A stretch of 64,000 nucleotides of DNA from DATFQI01 sp963831105 (GCA_963831105.1 CAWHOS010000003.1:248001-312000), one strand, 5' to 3'. Positions 10,967-20,754 are shown, numbered from the stretch's first letter. The notes: generated by a model from the sequence alone, not told the origin. Made by a program: numbers and translations.

Positions 10967-12097
10967 ATGCAAGATCTGACCCCCAGTGCGGTCGGGACGT
11001 GGAGCGGCGGGCGCTTCATGCGCTTCGGCGAGCCGCTCGACGACGATCGCTTCGCCGCGCTCGTGCGCCCCGGCGGCGGCATCTCCACGGTGATCACCGC
11101 CGACACCTACGGCGCCGGGGAGGCCGACCGCCTGCTCGGGAGCGCGCTGGCCGGCGTGCCGCGCACCGACTACGCGCTGGTCGGCGCGATCGGGCACGAC
11201 TTCTACGAGGGCGAGCGGGAGGGCGCGAAGGGCTTCCCGCGCTTCACCGACCCGCGGCTGCGCGGCCCCGAGGGCTACGCCGACTACGTGCGGATGGCGA
11301 CCGAGCGCAGCCTCGAGCGCTGCGGGGTCGACGCCTTCGACCTGCTGCTGCTGCACAACCCCGACCGCACGGGCTACACCAGCGAGGCCGTGTGGGACGC
11401 GCTCGAGGCGGTCCGCGCCGAGGGCCTGACCGCCCGGCTCGGCGTCGCCCCCGGCCCGGCCAACGGCTTCACGCTGGACGTCATCGACTGCTTCGAGCGC
11501 TTCGGCGAGCGGATCGACTGGGCGATGGTGATCCTCAACCCGCTCGAGCCGTGGCCGGGCGAGCTGGTGCTCCCCGCCGCCGAGCGCCACAACGTCGAGC
11601 TGATCACGCGCGTCGTCGACTACGGCGGGCTGTTCCACGACGACGTCCACCCCGGCCATCCCTTCCCCGAGTGGGACCACCGCACGTTCCGGCCGCAGGG
11701 CTGGATCGAGCGCGGCCGCGAGCGGCTGGAGCGCATGCGCCCGATCGCCGAGCGCCACGGGCTGACGACGCTGCAGCTCGCGTGCGCGTGGAACCTCGCC
11801 CACGCGCCGGTGCGCTGCGTCGCGCCGACGCTGATCCAGGAGCCCGGCCCGGACGCGCGGCCGATCGAGGACAAGCGGGCCGAGCTGGCCGCCGCCGGCA
11901 CGCTGCCGCCGCTGAGCGAGGAGGAGGTCGCGGAGATCCGCGCGATCGGCGACAACACCGGCTCGATGGCGCTCAAGGGCGCCGCGGTCGGCTTCGACGG
12001 CGCCCCTGCCGCGGACCGCTGGCCGCTCACGGACGACCTGGAGGCCGTCGCCGGGCGCTGGGGCATCGACCCCGCGCGCGACCTCGTCAAGGCCTAG
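10967..12097 (+). CDS. Aldo/keto reductase-family oxidoreductase
   Basis: The 376-residue protein follows the aldo/keto reductase barrel pattern: ADTYGAGEADRLLGSAL (AKR strand 1/helix 1 with the usual Y-G-x-GE arrangement), SLERCGVDAFDLLLLHNPD (conserved His in LLLHNPD), WDALEAVRAEGLTARLGVAP and a late ACAWNLAHAPVRCVAPTLIQ region. It is longer than typical AKRs (about 320) because of an insertion and a C-terminal tail ending RWGIDPARDLVKA. The substrate is not deducible. The classic catalytic lysine is not obvious, so activity may differ from standard AKRs. Alone in its transcription unit; the next gene starts 24 bases downstream with its own ribosome-binding site. Confidence 0.75.
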   Translation: MQDLTPSAVGTWSGGRFMRFGEPLDDDRFAALVRPGGGISTVITADTYGAGEADRLLGSALAGVPRTDYALVGAIGHDFYEGEREGAKGFPRFTDPRLRGPEGYADYVRMATERSLERCGVDAFDLLLLHNPDRTGYTSEAVWDALEAVRAEGLTARLGVAPGPANGFTLDVIDCFERFGERIDWAMVILNPLEPWPGELVLPAAERHNVELITRVVDYGGLFHDDVHPGHPFPEWDHRTFRPQGWIERGRERLERMRPIAERHGLTTLQLACAWNLAHAPVRCVAPTLIQEPGPDARPIEDKRAELAAAGTLPPLSEEEVAEIRAIGDNTGSMALKGAAVGFDGAPAADRWPLTDDLEAVAGRWGIDPARDLVKA

Positions 12098-12121
12098 CGC
12101 GCAGCTGCCGATGCAGGGAGG

Positions 12122-13852
12122 GTGCGCGTCGCACCACTTGTCGTCCTGCTGCTCTGCCTGACCATCGCAGCACCCGCCACCGCGCACGACCTCGGGGCCA
12201 CCCACAGCGACTCGCGGCTCGAGCTCGCCGGCACCGACCTCGGCGCGACGGTGAGCATCGTCGAGTCGGCCGCGGGCACCGAGGACGAGGGCCTGCCGGT
12301 CACCTGGTGCGGCAGCGAGCGCAGCACGGACAACACCGCCGACGCCGCGTTCGCGCCGCAGGTCCAGCAGTTCAAGCTCGTCTACGCGTACGCCAACGAC
12401 CGCCCGAACCGTTTCGCGGATTGGAAGGACGCGCTGCAGGCGGACGTGTCGCTGATCGGGCGCTTCATGGGCGCGCAGTCGGGCGGCCGCAAGACGCCGC
12501 GCTTCGACATGGGCACCGACTGCGGCGCCGAGTACGTCGACATCCAGGTCGTCGCCCTGCCGGGCCCGCAGTCGAAGTACTCCTCGCGCGACCTGGACGT
12601 CCTCAAGGCCGACGTCGGCGCGGTCGTCCCCGCCATCTACGGCGAGCGCAACGTGATCGTGCTGGCGGACCGGCTCTCGAACGCCGGCGGCTGGTACGGG
12701 ATCGGCGAGAGCTGGCTCACCGAGACCAATTCGGCGCCGCACAACGCGGGCGGGCTGTTCTCCGCGTTGTGGGTGCCCGACGCGCTGGCCGCGCCGGGCG
12801 CGGGCGCCACCAGCGGCTGGTGGCCGGAGGGGCTCCTGCACGAGCTCACGCACAACCTCGGCGCCGTCGGCCCGACCGCCCCGCACTCGTCCCTATACGG
12901 CCATTGCTACGACGGCCGCGACGTCATGTGTTACGACGACGGCGGTCTCCCGCAGCCGCTCACGACCGGCTGCCCGCTGATCCCGGGCGTGATGAACCAG
13001 GTCTTCGACTGCGGCGGCGACGACTACTTCAACGTGGCCCCGGCGGCCGGCACGTACCTGGCCACGAAGTGGAACACGTACAACAGCCGCTACCTCGCGA
13101 GCTGCGTCGAAGCGGCGCCGGCGTGCGGCGGCACGACCGTCCCGGACTCCAACCCGCAGCCGCCCGTCTCCACCACGCAGCCGGTCGTCAGCGGCGAAGC
13201 CCGCGCGGGCGCGACGCTCACCGCCTCCACCGGCGGCTGGACGAACGCCCCGACGGCCTACGACTACCAGTGGGAGCGCAGCGACGGTTTCAGCTGGACC
13301 GCCGTGCCGGGCGCGACCGGGACCAGCTACCCGCTCACTGGCTCCGACGTCGGCTGGCGCCTGCGCGTGCGGGTGATCGCGACCAACGCCGACGGCGCGA
13401 GCGCCGCCTACTCCGCGTCGACGATGCCGGTCTCCGCGACGGCCGCGAGCGTCTCCACCGCGCCGGTCACGCCGGGGACCTCGTCGACGCCGAGCGCCGT
13501 CCCCAACCGGGGCCGCGCGACGCTGCGGATCGCCCGCGGGCGCGGGCGCGGCAAGCGCATCGGCACGATCGACTTCCAGATCACGGGCGGGCGCCTGCGC
13601 GCGCTGCCGACGCGGATCAAGCTCGCGCGCGGCCGCTACGAGCTGCGCCTGTGCACGACGGCCGGCGGCTCGCGCTGCGCGCGCCGCAAGCTGAAGGTGG
13701 CCCGCAGCTCGATCGCGCGCCTGCCCGGGCTCTCGCTCGGCGTCCCCTCCGGGGCCACGGGCCGCGTCACCTTCACCGTGCGCGCGACCCGCGGCGTCTT
13801 CTCGGCCCTGACCGCCAAGCGGCCGAGCGCCGGTCTCCTGCTAGGGCCCTAG
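12122..13852 (+). CDS. Secreted zinc metalloprotease-like protein
   Basis: Begins with a Sec signal peptide (RVAPLVVLLLCLTIAAPATA) behind a GGGAGG ribosome-binding site and a GTG start. The 576-residue product contains a zinc-binding HELTHNLGAV motif near residue 240, resembling the metzincin HExxHxxG pattern. A further His follows at HSSLYGHC and a Met-turn-like DVMCYDD is downstream. After about residue 340 come a proline/threonine linker, an Ig-like module (AGATLTASTGGWTN, typical of exported bacterial repeats) and a basic C-terminal beta domain. This suggests an extracellular protease with a wall- or matrix-binding tail. Family assignment is by motif only, and the third zinc ligand is unproven. 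Convergent with the next gene, overlapping by 12 bases. Confidence 0.72.
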   Translation: MRVAPLVVLLLCLTIAAPATAHDLGATHSDSRLELAGTDLGATVSIVESAAGTEDEGLPVTWCGSERSTDNTADAAFAPQVQQFKLVYAYANDRPNRFADWKDALQADVSLIGRFMGAQSGGRKTPRFDMGTDCGAEYVDIQVVALPGPQSKYSSRDLDVLKADVGAVVPAIYGERNVIVLADRLSNAGGWYGIGESWLTETNSAPHNAGGLFSALWVPDALAAPGAGATSGWWPEGLLHELTHNLGAVGPTAPHSSLYGHCYDGRDVMCYDDGGLPQPLTTGCPLIPGVMNQVFDCGGDDYFNVAPAAGTYLATKWNTYNSRYLASCVEAAPACGGTTVPDSNPQPPVSTTQPVVSGEARAGATLTASTGGWTNAPTAYDYQWERSDGFSWTAVPGATGTSYPLTGSDVGWRLRVRVIATNADGASAAYSASTMPVSATAASVSTAPVTPGTSSTPSAVPNRGRATLRIARGRGRGKRIGTIDFQITGGRLRALPTRIKLARGRYELRLCTTAGGSRCARRKLKVARSSIARLPGLSLGVPSGATGRVTFTVRATRGVFSALTAKRPSAGLLLGP

Positions 13853-16111
13853 CTCGACCGCCTGCGAGAACGTCCCGCGGTCGAAGAACTCCAGCCGCGG
13901 CGCGCTCGCGACGCCCTGGACCTGGACCTCGTAGAGCTTTCGCGGCTCGCGCCACGCCGCCGGGTCGGCGCTGCCGAAGCGCGCCGCCAGCGCCTGCTGG
14001 GCCTCTCCGGCCGCCCGCACGAGCCCGGCGGTCGTGCTCCTGTGGAACGCCGCCGCCTCGGCCGCGCCCATGTCGAACGGGTGCGAGCCGCCGCGCTGGC
14101 CGAGCAGCGTGACGGCGGCCGCCGGCAGCGTGTCCTCGACGGCCTCCTTGAGCGCCTCGTAGGCCGCGACGCCGGGGTCGACGGTGCCGGCAGAGTCCTG
14201 GCGGTCGTAGTTGCCGTCCCAGGCGACGATCGTGTCGAGCACGGTCCGGGCCGGGCCGGTCGCGGCCGCCTGCGCCGCCTTGAGGCGGGCGTCGAGCAGC
14301 GGCCGCTGCTGGGCGGTCGTGCCGATCCGGCGCTCGATCGCCTTCAGGCCCGCGAGCGTGCGGTCGCCGTTCTCGCGCAGCGCCAGCTGCAGGAACGCGC
14401 CGCGGTGGAGGTCGCCCTCGTTGGTCTCCTGCGCGGCGGCGTCGCCGTGGGTCCAGCCCACCGACGGCAGGTTGTTCCAGTTGCCGAGGTAGCCCTGTGC
14501 CGGGTCGATCACCTTCGGGCGCGCCCGGACCGGCAGCAGCCCGCGCCACTCCGCCTCGCCCGTGCCGGGCATCGGCAGCCGCTCGTCCCAGCGCTTCGGG
14601 CGCAGCGGCAGCAGGCCGGGGTGCCACCAGCCGATGTGGCCGGCGTCGTCGGCGACGAGCAGGTTCTCGTTCCACGTCAGCCGCGCCGCGGCCGCGTCCA
14701 CCTGGTTCACCGAGGAGGCGTCGTTGAGCGCGGCGAGGCCGATGAACGTCTGCATCTCGCGGCCCCAGATCGCGTAGCGGCGCGCGTAGGCGCGGTTGCC
14801 CTTCGTCTGCTGCACCGGCCCGTGTGCGGTGCGGCAGAAGCGGCGCTTGACGGACCTCGCCCCGGAGACCTTGAACGTCTCGTTGCGGCAGGCCATCTTC
14901 CGCCGGCGGCCCTTGAAGCGGTAGCGCTCCTTGCCGGCGAGGCGCTCGACGTAGAGGTCGTCGTCGTCGCCGAGCCCGCTCGTGATCCCCCACGCGATGC
15001 GGCCGTTGTGGCCGGCCGCGATCACGGGGATGCCGGGTCCGGTCACGCCGCGCACGTCCAGGCCGGGCGCGTGGACCTCGTACTCGACGAACAGCTCGGG
15101 GATCGAGAAGCCCAGCTGCGGCGCGGAGAACAGCGAGGCCGTGCTGCCGGGGCCGCGCAGGGCGAAGTGGAAGGAGCCGCCGCGGGCCGGCAGGCGGCCG
15201 GCGACGTGCGCGCGGGCGGCCGCGGCCTTGGGCGGGCGCAGCTTCTTGAGGAACTTCTGCGACGCCTTGAAGCCGCGCCGCTCGTCGGCCCGGCTGCGCC
15301 CCGGCTGGGACGGGAAGCGGCCCGCGGAGGCCGGCACCGTGGTCGGCGTCCCGGCCTGGCGCAGGGGCAGGTAGCTCGCGAAGCGCTTCGCGCCGAGCGC
15401 GCGCAGCGCGCGCCAGTTCTCCAGCTCGCGGCCGTCGTCGGAGGGCACCGTGCGGGCGAGCTGGACGCCGATCGCGGCCGAGTCCAGCGTCGTCCACGGC
15501 GCAGGCGTGAGGTTGAGCAGGGCGAACTCGCGCGGGCGCAGCGACGGGTCGGCGGCCACGCGCCGCATCCACGCGTTGACGCCCTCGGCGTACGCGTCGA
15601 AGCGCGCCCGCAGGCGGGCCGGGAGGCGCCGCAGCTGGGACCGCAGCTCGGCGCGCGTGTAGTAGTCGCGGCGGGCGACGATGTCGTCCTGCAGGCGGCT
15701 CTTGCCGAGCACCTCCGCGAGCCGGCCCTGCGTCCCGCGGCGGAACAGCTCGAGCTCCACGAGCCGGTCCTGCGCGACCGCGTAGCCGACGCCGAACCAC
15801 GCGTCGTCGGGCGCGGCGGCGCGCACGCTGGGGACGCCGTAGGCATCGCGCGTGACGGTCACGCCAGGCTTGGGCGTGTCGACCTGGCCGGGCTGGTCGA
15901 AGCCCGCGGGCTTGAAGGCGAAGGACTCGAAGAGGGAGACCTGGTCGGTCAGGTGCGGGTTCGGCGGCTGCCCGTCGGGCGGTACGAAACCGGACTGACC
16001 GGGCGGCAGCACGCTCTCCGCGCTGCGCACGCCCGCGACCGCTGCGGCGGGCAGCGCCAGCGCCAGCGCGAGCACGGCCGCCGTCGTCTTCCATGACCCG
16101 TGCGAACCCAC
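13841..16111 (-). CDS. Penicillin acylase-family Ntn hydrolase, exported
   Basis: A 756-residue member of peptidase family S45 (penicillin/acylhomoserine-lactone acylases). These enzymes are exported, cut themselves into two chains and use the new N-terminal Ser as nucleophile. The GTG at 16111 follows GAGGAGGGACAA (good ribosome-binding site) and starts a signal peptide (TTAAVLALALALPAAAVAG). The alpha chain shows VTRDAYGVPSVRA and GYAVAQDRLVELELFRRG. The likely autocleavage site is GG/S at ARGGSFHFALRGPG, followed by GLDVRGVTGPGIPVIAAGHN and RIAWGITSG, all standard for the beta chain. Substrate could be an acylated amine, a lactone or a cell-wall amide. Convergent with the metalloprotease-like gene. 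Confidence 0.88.
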   Translation of the reverse strand: MGSHGSWKTTAAVLALALALPAAAVAGVRSAESVLPPGQSGFVPPDGQPPNPHLTDQVSLFESFAFKPAGFDQPGQVDTPKPGVTVTRDAYGVPSVRAAAPDDAWFGVGYAVAQDRLVELELFRRGTQGRLAEVLGKSRLQDDIVARRDYYTRAELRSQLRRLPARLRARFDAYAEGVNAWMRRVAADPSLRPREFALLNLTPAPWTTLDSAAIGVQLARTVPSDDGRELENWRALRALGAKRFASYLPLRQAGTPTTVPASAGRFPSQPGRSRADERRGFKASQKFLKKLRPPKAAAARAHVAGRLPARGGSFHFALRGPGSTASLFSAPQLGFSIPELFVEYEVHAPGLDVRGVTGPGIPVIAAGHNGRIAWGITSGLGDDDDLYVERLAGKERYRFKGRRRKMACRNETFKVSGARSVKRRFCRTAHGPVQQTKGNRAYARRYAIWGREMQTFIGLAALNDASSVNQVDAAAARLTWNENLLVADDAGHIGWWHPGLLPLRPKRWDERLPMPGTGEAEWRGLLPVRARPKVIDPAQGYLGNWNNLPSVGWTHGDAAAQETNEGDLHRGAFLQLALRENGDRTLAGLKAIERRIGTTAQQRPLLDARLKAAQAAATGPARTVLDTIVAWDGNYDRQDSAGTVDPGVAAYEALKEAVEDTLPAAAVTLLGQRGGSHPFDMGAAEAAAFHRSTTAGLVRAAGEAQQALAARFGSADPAAWREPRKLYEVQVQGVASAPRLEFFDRGTFSQAVELGP

Positions 16112-16167
16112 TTGTCCCTCCTCCTCGGCTACGGAGGCGGACGCTACCAGCCACAATGGGGAGCTAC

Positions 16168-16716
16168 ATGGAATCGCTGCGCGGAAAGCTCCTGCTCGCC
16201 TCGCCGACGATGGCGGACCCGAACTTCGCGCGCTCGGTGATCCTGATCGCCGAGCACACCGAGGAGGGCGCGATGGGCCTCGTGCTCAACCGGCCGGCCG
16301 AGACGACCGTGGCCGAGGCGGTTCCCGACCTCGCCTGGCTGGCCTCCGACGACGCGAGCGTCTACGTCGGCGGCCCGGTCGCCGAGACGGCCGTGATCGT
16401 GCTGGCGGAGTTCGACCGTCCCGACCTGGCCGGTGCGCTGGTCGAGGGCGACCTCGGCTTCATCGGCTCGGACGCCGACGAGCCCGAGCAGCTCGACGGC
16501 GCCGTGCGCCGCGCGCGGGTGTTCGCCGGGCATGCGGGCTGGGGGCCGGGCCAGCTCGAGGACGAGCTGGCCGAGGACGCCTGGATCGTCGAGCCGCCGC
16601 GCCGCGAGGAGGTCTTCACGGAGGACCCGGACGACCTCTGGGCCGCGGTGCTGCGCCGCAAGGGGCGCCGCTACGCGCTGCTGTCCACGATGCCGCCCGA
16701 CCCGTCGCTGAACTGA
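16168..16716 (+). CDS. YqgE/AlgH family protein (UPF0301)
   Basis: The 182-residue protein matches the YqgE/AlgH family: SLRGKLLLASPTMADPNFAR, VILIAEHTEEGAMGLVLNRP, VYVGGPV and GHAGWGPGQLEDEL. The fold is known but the biochemical role is not settled. ATG 16168 is preferred over ATG 16156 because GGGGAG lies 4 bases upstream of it. It diverges from the penicillin-acylase gene and converges with the response regulator gene. Confidence 0.9.
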   Translation: MESLRGKLLLASPTMADPNFARSVILIAEHTEEGAMGLVLNRPAETTVAEAVPDLAWLASDDASVYVGGPVAETAVIVLAEFDRPDLAGALVEGDLGFIGSDADEPEQLDGAVRRARVFAGHAGWGPGQLEDELAEDAWIVEPPRREEVFTEDPDDLWAAVLRRKGRRYALLSTMPPDPSLN

Positions 16717-16729
16717 CGCGGCCGTGCCG

Positions 16730-17419
16730 CTACGCCACGACGGCCGGCACGCGGTCGTCGAGCCGGTAGCCCGCGCCGCGCACGGTCTCCAGCGAGGAGC
16801 GGCCGAACGGCCGGTCGATCTTGTCGCGCAGGTAGCGCACGTAGACGTCGACGATGTTCGAGCGGTTCTCGTAGTCGTAGTCCCACGCGTGCTCGAGCAG
16901 CTGGTAGCGCGAGAGCACCTCGCCCGGGTGGCGCATGAAGGTCTCCAGCAGCTGGAACTCCTTCGCCGACAGCGACACCTCGCTGTCGCCGCGCCAGACG
17001 CGGCGGGCGGCGGGGTCCAGGCGCAGGTCGCCGACCTCGAGCACCGCCGGGCGCTCGACCGGGCCGCGGCGGGCGAGCGCGCGCAGGCGCGCCAGCAGCT
17101 CCGCGAACGAGAACGGCTTCGTGAGGTAGTCGTCGGCGCCGCCGTCGAGGCCGGCCACGCGATCCTCGATCGCGTCGCGCGCGGTGAGCATCAGGACGGG
17201 CGCCCAGATGCCCTGCTCGCGCAGCTGACGGCAGGTCTCGAACCCGTCGATCCCCGGGAGCATGACGTCGAGGACGATCGCGTCGTAGGTGGTCGATGCC
17301 GCCATCCACAGGGCGTCCTCGCCCTTGATCGCCACGTCGGCGGCGAGGCCCTCGCTGCGCAGGCCGCGGCGGATGAGGCTCGCCATCTTGATCTCGTCTT
17401 CGACTACCAGTACTCGCAT
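16730..17419 (-). CDS. OmpR-family response regulator
   Basis: The 229-residue protein has a canonical receiver (VVEDEIKMASLIRRGL, phospho-acceptor Asp in IVLDVMLPGIDG, LMLTARDA with the Thr switch, YLTKPF with the Lys) and a winged-helix DNA-binding domain (KEFQLLETFMRHPGEVLSR, VYVRYLRDKI, VRGAGYRL). AGGAGG lies 12 bases upstream of ATG 17419. The cognate kinase gene is directly upstream on the same strand (17539-18942). The 119-base gap holds a short hairpin (GCCGCG/CGCGGC around 17475). This is a MprAB/CseBC-like envelope-sensing pair by architecture; the signal is unknown. Confidence 0.95.
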   Translation of the reverse strand: MRVLVVEDEIKMASLIRRGLRSEGLAADVAIKGEDALWMAASTTYDAIVLDVMLPGIDGFETCRQLREQGIWAPVLMLTARDAIEDRVAGLDGGADDYLTKPFSFAELLARLRALARRGPVERPAVLEVGDLRLDPAARRVWRGDSEVSLSAKEFQLLETFMRHPGEVLSRYQLLEHAWDYDYENRSNIVDVYVRYLRDKIDRPFGRSSLETVRGAGYRLDDRVPAVVA

Positions 17420-17538
17420 GTCGGGGGGTCCTCCTCGGTCCGAGGCACAAGTGAAGGTGGGTTACGGACCCCAGCCGCGTTCGCGGCCGGGGCCCGTGGG
17501 GAGGGGGCTAGTCGACGGAATATCCATCGGCAGCACCA

Positions 17539-18942
17539 TCAGGTTCCCCAGTCGCGATGAGTTGGAGATGAGAGTGGGTGAGGAATCTCCAGCCAGACGT
17601 CGGCGCCTCCCTCGTCGACGTTGCTGGCGTGGGCTTCCCCGCCGTGGGCGCGCGCGACGGCCGATGTGATCGCCAGCCCCAGCCCGGTGCCCCCGCGCGA
17701 GCGCGCCTCGTCGGCGCGCGAGAAGCGCTCGAAGGCGCTCGGCAGGAACTCGACGGGGAACCCGGGGCCGCGGTCGCGCACGTGGAGCTCGACGTGGCCG
17801 TCGTCGCCCGCGGCCGACAGCACGACGTCGCCCGCGCCATGGCGCAGCGCGTTGTCGACCATGTTCGCCAGCGCCTGCTCCAGGCGCGCGCGGTCGGCGG
17901 TCAGCGTGAGCCCGTCCGCCGACTCGGCCCGCAGCGTGCGCCGCTCGGCCCGCGCCCGCGCGGCGAAGCGGTGCGCCACCCCCGTCAGCAGGCTGTCGGC
18001 GTCGATGTCGGCCGGGCGCACCGGCAGGCGCCCCTGGTCCGAGCGCGCGATCACCAGCAGGTCGTCCGCGAGCTGGTTGAGCCGCTCCGTCTCCTCCGCG
18101 GCGGAGCGCACGGCCTCCTCCAGCTCGTCGCGCGTGGCGTGGCCGCGCAGCGCGAGCTCGAGCTCCGTGCGCAGGATCGCCAGCGGCGTGCGCAGCTCGT
18201 GGCTGGCGTCCGAGACGAACGAGCGCTCGCGCGCGAGCACGGCCTGCAGGCGGCCGAGCATCGCGTTCAGCGTGTCGCCGAGCCGCGCGATCTCGTCACG
18301 CGAAGGCGGCACGGGCAGCCGGCCCTCGGCCTCGCCGGTCAGCTCGGCGGCGCGCCGGCGCATCCGCTCGACCGGCCGCAGCGCGGCGGCCGCGACCGTG
18401 TAGCCCGCCAGCGAGGCGACGAGCAGCGCGAGCGGGCCGCCGATCGCCAGCAGGGTGTGCAGGCCCTCGAGCGCACGCCGCCGCTGCTCGAGCGACTCGC
18501 CGACGACCACGACCACCTCGCCGCCGGCGGTCGGCGCCGGGCGCGCGAGCACCCGGATGCCGTCGGCGAAGTCGCCCCGCGGCCCGCGCTCGGTGACGAC
18601 GCCGCCGCGCACGGCCCTGCGCAGCTCGGCCGGCGTCAGCAGCGGCCGGTCGCCGGCGCCCACCGTCGTGTCCAGCACACGGCCGTCCTCGTCCAGCACC
18701 TGGGCGAGCGCCTCCCCCGAGTCGCTCAGCCGCCCGGACGCGGCGCCCGCGCGCACGAGCGCGGCGGCGTCGCCCGCCCGGGCCTCGAGGCCGTCGTCGA
18801 TCGCCCGGTCGAGGTTGCCGGCGCTCAGCAGCGACAGCGTGACGCTGGCGCCCACGAGCAGCACGGCCATCACGCCGGTGAAGGCCAGCGTGAGCTTGAT
18901 CCGGAGCGGCGCGCGCGCCCACCACGAGGTCATGGAGGACAT
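17539..18942 (-). CDS. Membrane sensor histidine kinase
   Basis: A 467-residue EnvZ-type kinase. TM1 lies at about residues 18-38 (LTLAFTGVMAVLLVGASVTL), then a periplasmic sensor of about 130 residues, TM2 around LLAIGGPLALLVASLAGYTV, a HAMP domain, HisKA (SFVSDASHELRTPLAILR, His in SHELRTP) and HATPase_c (NMVDNALRHG, VRDRGPGFP, GGTGLGLAI). It phosphorylates the OmpR-type regulator at 16730-17419. Start ATG 18942 (MSSMTSWW) or ATG 18933 both precede TM1. The divergent VOC gene starts 32 bases away. Confidence 0.95.
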   Translation of the reverse strand: MSSMTSWWARAPLRIKLTLAFTGVMAVLLVGASVTLSLLSAGNLDRAIDDGLEARAGDAAALVRAGAASGRLSDSGEALAQVLDEDGRVLDTTVGAGDRPLLTPAELRRAVRGGVVTERGPRGDFADGIRVLARPAPTAGGEVVVVVGESLEQRRRALEGLHTLLAIGGPLALLVASLAGYTVAAAALRPVERMRRRAAELTGEAEGRLPVPPSRDEIARLGDTLNAMLGRLQAVLARERSFVSDASHELRTPLAILRTELELALRGHATRDELEEAVRSAAEETERLNQLADDLLVIARSDQGRLPVRPADIDADSLLTGVAHRFAARARAERRTLRAESADGLTLTADRARLEQALANMVDNALRHGAGDVVLSAAGDDGHVELHVRDRGPGFPVEFLPSAFERFSRADEARSRGGTGLGLAITSAVARAHGGEAHASNVDEGGADVWLEIPHPLSSPTHRDWGT

Positions 18943-18961
18943 GGTGGCGTGCGCGGATGGG

Positions 18962-18967
18962 TAGCGT
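18962..18967 (+). promoter_or_regulatory. -10 box TAGCGT, probable leaderless start for the VOC gene
   Basis: TAGCGT fits TANNNT and ends 7 bases before ATG 18975 in the 32-base divergent gap to the kinase gene. No ribosome-binding sequence is present. Confidence 0.4.
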
Positions 18968-18974
18968 GAAGGCA

Positions 18975-19675
18975 ATGTCCGCCTCCCCTCTCGCCGTCAA
19001 CACCCTGGACCACGTCGCGCTCTGGGTCGCCGACCGAGACGCGATCGCCGACCTCGCCTGCGATCACCTCGGCATGCACGTGATCGAGCGCACCGACAAG
19101 TTCACCCTCGTCGGCGCCGACGCGCGCCGCTTCAAGCTGACGCTGTTCAGCGCCGAGGGCCCGCGCGAGCCGGGCGCGCTCGTGGCCGTGATCCTGCGCG
19201 TGAACGACCTCGAGGCGGCGCTCGCGAAGCTCCCGGCGGAGCTCGATACTGGAGCGCCGCGACGACGGCGTCGTGCTGATCGCCGCGCCGGAGGGCCTCA
19301 CGCTCGGCCTGGTCGAGCGCGAGACCGACCTCGACTACGACCTCGACCACGTCGTCCTGCGCGTCGAGGACGCCGAGGCGAGCGCGCAGGCGCTCGGCGA
19401 GCTCGGCTTCGAGCGCGACGGCCACCGCCTGTTCGTCGCGGGCAGCTGGGTCACGCTCGAGGGCGGCGGCGCGCCGGAGGGCGACCGGCCGCTGCTCAAC
19501 CACCTCGCCGTGCTGGTCGACTCCGCCGAGGCGGTCGAGCGCCGAGGTGCGCGCCGGCGGCGCCGAGATCGCCGACGTGGTCGACGCGAAGAACACGCTG
19601 GCCGTCTTCGTCTGGACGCCGAGCCGGGTCAAGCTGGAGTACGTCGAGCACAAGGCGAGCTTCTCGCTGACGTGA
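18975..19675 (+). CDS. VOC (glyoxalase/dioxygenase fold) protein, two apparent frameshifts
   Basis: Two VOC modules can be followed. The first starts LDHVALWVADRDAIADLACD and the second DLDHVVLRVEDAEASAQALGELGF. The frame changes by +1 near 19245-19250 (before LERRDDGVVLIAAPEGL) and again near 19540-19543 (before VRAGGAEIADVVDAKNT). With both single bases removed the protein is about 233 residues and ends VEYVEHKASFSLT-like, with TGA at 19673-19675. VOC proteins bind metal and act as glyoxalases, dioxygenases or epimerases; the substrate here is unknown. Stop and the next start overlap (GTGA), so the FAD oxidoreductase is likely coupled and may share a pathway. Confidence 0.78.
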
Positions 19676-20723
19676 CGCCCGACGTGGTCGTGGCCGGCGC
19701 GGGGATGGCCGGCCTGGCGGCCGCCGCGCACGCCCGCGAGGCCGGGGCCGCCGTGCTGCACCTCGAGAAGGCCGGCGCGCCCGGCGGCGCGATGCGCTTC
19801 TCTTCCGGGGTGATCTGGCGCCACGCCGCGTGGGAGGACTTCCGCAGCGAGTGCCCGGACGGCGACGAGGCGCTGCAGCGAGCGCTGTTCGACCGCCTCG
19901 ACGCGGACCTCGACTGGCTCGAGGCCCGCGGCGCACGCGTGACGGCGGCCGAGACGGGGAACCCGCGCACCGTGGGCCGCCGCTTCGACCCCGCCTCGAT
20001 CGTCGCAGGCCCTCGCGGAGGACGTCGATGCTCGGCACGCCGCTCGAGGAGCTCCCGGGCGACGTGCCCGTCGTGCTCGCCACGGGCGGCTTCGCGGCCT
20101 CGCGCGAGCTGCTGCGCGAGCACGTCACGCCCGAGGCCGACGCGCTGCTGCTGCGCTGCCCCACGCACGCCACCGGCGACGGCCTGCGGCTCGGGCTCGC
20201 CGCGGGCGGGCGGACGAGCGCCGGGATGGGCGAGATCTACGGGCGCGCGATGCCGGCGGCGCCGCTCGCGCCCGAGCGCTGGATCGGCGACGCGCAGCTC
20301 TACGCGCGCCACGCCACCGTCACCGACGAGGCCGGCGAGCGCCACGAGCCGAGCACCTGGTCGGAGATCGACGTCGTGCAGTGGCTCGCGCGCCGGCCGG
20401 GCGCGCGCGGCTGGCTGGTGGTGCCGCCCGAGGCGCTCGACGAGCGCACGCCCTACGGCAGCGTCGCCGAGCAGATCGCCAAGGCGGAGGCGGCGGGCGC
20501 CGACGTCCGGCGCGCCGGCAGCGGTGCGGTCTCCGTGCACGTCGCCGCCGCCGTGACCACGACGCTCGGCGGCCTCGCCACGGACGCGCACGCCCGCGCG
20601 GCCGACGGCGTGTGGGCGGCCGGCGCCGACGCGGGCGGGATCGCTGCGGGCGGCTACGCGAGCGGCCTGGCCGGCGCGCTCGTGATGGGCCGGATCGCCG
20701 CGGAGGCGGCGCTCGCCGCATGA
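19672..20723 (+). CDS. FAD-binding oxidoreductase, two apparent frameshifts
   Basis: Starts at GTG 19672 with a dinucleotide-binding motif VVVAGAGMAGLAAAAHA, then GGAMRFSSGVIW, as in the fumarate reductase/3-ketosteroid dehydrogenase-like FAD_binding_2 family. Near 20006-20009 and 20026-20031 the frame shifts +1 each time (through ALAED) into GTPLEELPGDVPVVLATGGF. The C-terminal FAD contact is VWAAGADAGGIAAGGYASGL. The repaired product is about 350 residues, short for the family (450-550): the usual segment between the IVAAL-like helix and ATGGF is nearly absent, so part may have been lost. Substrate unknown. It overlaps the VOC gene upstream and is followed 28 bases later by the ligase gene. 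Confidence 0.75.
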
Positions 20724-20754
20724 CGCGCCCGCCACGCAGGGGCCGGGGCGCGTG

